From positions 1 through 64,000 of the IMG/VR virus record IMGVR_UViG_3300022821_000015: DNA of 64,000 nt; one strand, written 5' to 3'. The stretch comes from a virus. Below, piece by piece: positions 63,381 to 64,000 of the stretch (position 1 is the stretch's first letter; each line of letters opens with the position of its first letter). The notes under the pieces are model-generated. The model ran no database searches. It was not told the DNA's origin and saw only the letters and a program-made list of their open reading frames with translations. Both the position numbers and the translations under genes were made by a program.

Positions 63381-63407
63381 AAAAAAACGGGGGTATAAAA
63401 CCCCCAT
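63381..63407 (-). terminator. Terminator after the tail sheath gene
   Basis: The minus strand has GGGGG-TTTTATA-CCCCC followed by GTTTTTTTG, 25 bases after the sheath stop. Confidence 0.88.
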
Positions 63408-63429
63408 TTCTTCATTTATAATGGCTATA

Positions 63430-64000
63430 TTAGCCGTTTGCCGCTGCTACATTTCCAGAAGATATTTCACCAGTGTTTTTCAAGCGAACTGGAACAAATA
63501 TAAATTCAGCTGCTTTAACTGGCTCAATCGCCACATCAACGTAAAGTTCATTACGATCAATGCGTGTTGGTGTGTTATTAGTCGTATCACATACAACCAA
63601 GTAGTCATAGATACCACGTTTTGCAACCAAATCATTCATTAACTGTTCAACTGCTTGCTTTAGTTCATCACGTGTGATCTTATCATTTGGTTCAAATACG
63701 AACGGCTTTGATATTGCATCAAGTTCTCTACGAACATATGCCATCAAACGTGCCACGTTAATGCGATCAAGGGCGGATGATGTACTATGGCGTGTTTTGT
63801 TACCATAGTTAACAAGACCTGTTCCATTAATGAATGTCAATGCGTTGATGTCATTTTCATACAATGTGTCACGGGTTCCTTTACCAACGTTAGTTCCTAC
63901 GAACTCGCCATTGATATCCACATAACCTAGACCAGATGCATTGTCGATCTGTCCACGCTGAACACCAGCTGGTGCCATCCAAGGATATGAACGATCATCT
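63430..64000 (-). CDS. 18: Contractile tail sheath protein gp18, C-terminal part (partial)
   Basis: The reading frame runs off the right edge (DDRSYPWMAPAGVQRGQ). Sheath C-terminal motifs: VNYGNKTRHSTSSALDRINV, ARLMAYVRRELDAISKPFVF, EPNDKITRDELKQAVEQLMN, YDYLVVCDTTNNTPTRIDRN, ELYVDVAIEPVKAAEFIFVP. This is the conserved T4 gp18-type inner domain that contracts around the tube. It is followed by a strong terminator and then gp19, the usual T4 order. Confidence 0.93.
   Translation of the reverse strand, partial: DDRSYPWMAPAGVQRGQIDNASGLGYVDINGEFVGTNVGKGTRDTLYENDINALTFINGTGLVNYGNKTRHSTSSALDRINVARLMAYVRRELDAISKPFVFEPNDKITRDELKQAVEQLMNDLVAKRGIYDYLVVCDTTNNTPTRIDRNELYVDVAIEPVKAAEFIFVPVRLKNTGEISSGNVAAANG

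Noticed and set aside
1-64000. tRNA genes, rRNA genes, integrase or attachment sites
   Set aside because: None was seen on reading both strands; large T4-like phages often carry tRNAs, but no cloverleaf or CCA-adjacent structure was convincing here.

Overview
The window is a 64 kb piece of an AT-rich T4-like myovirus genome, probably aquatic or marine. Recognisable T4-type proteins are the tail sheath gp18, tail tube gp19, gp4, small and large terminase (gp16, gp17), gp32, UvsX, a probable UvsY, UvsW, a gp41-type helicase, a primase and ribonucleotide reductase NrdA. No tRNA, rRNA, CRISPR or integrase was seen. Almost all genes lie on the minus strand, so transcription runs from right to left; the plus-strand genes are 22.4-23.4 kb, 34.0-35.0 kb, 37.0-37.8 kb, 43.5-44.5 kb and 57.0-57.6 kb.

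Layout by coordinate. 0-3.5 kb: nrdA in three reading frames carrying three inteins. 3.5-5.1 kb: a DNA methyltransferase coupled to a candidate restriction nuclease. 5.1-8.7 kb: a pectate-lyase-fold fibre, a broken radical-SAM gene and a RecB/Cas4-like nuclease. 8.7-17.1 kb: small acidic or structural late genes, plus a free-standing homing endonuclease. 17.1-20.7 kb: helicase and primase. 20.7-27.7 kb: small accessory and replication genes. 27.7-30.5 kb: uvsW split around a homing endonuclease gene (HEG). 30.5-34 kb: SGNH protein, radical SAM, AAA+ ATPase. 34-44.4 kb: a glycan island of glycosyltransferases, a FkbM methyltransferase and a frameshifted sulfotransferase, including five divergent paralogues of one GT-B-like family. 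44.4-46.6 kb: tiny Cys-motif and membrane proteins. 46.6-51.2 kb: uvsY-like gene, uvsX split around an HEG, gp32. 51.4-53.5 kb: a large acidic probable virion protein. 53.6-56.7 kb: terL split around an HEG. 56.7-64 kb: HNH nuclease, internal or structural proteins, gp16, gp4, tail tube and sheath.

The outstanding system is a set of fractured genes. Four essential phage genes (nrdA, uvsW, uvsX, terL) contain six inteins in total. Five are split between separate reading frames, so functional enzyme requires protein trans-splicing. The insertion points are catalytic motifs: the UvsX P-loop, the UvsW DExH box, and both active-site cysteines of NrdA. uvsW, uvsX and terL each have an HEG between the intein halves. 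Each of these HEGs sits behind a hairpin that overlaps a T4-type late promoter, and in two cases the ribosome site as well, an arrangement like that of I-TevI. The N-intein of UvsX is only 15 residues.

A second system-level feature is transcriptional. At least 14 genes have a TATAAATA-like late promoter box exactly 4-5 nt before the start codon, and three more have a sigma70-type -10 box 5 nt before ATG. This predicts leaderless mRNAs. Two pairs of such promoters are divergent within 25-30 bp. Ordinary sigma70 promoters (TTGACA, 16-17 bp, TATAAT-like) mark early units, and five factor-independent terminators separate blocks.

Several short genes look broken by one-base changes in homopolymer runs (33.9, 37.9 and 41.5 kb). 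Sequencing error has to be excluded before calling them pseudogenes. Domain and function calls come from reading motifs by eye; no database search was run.
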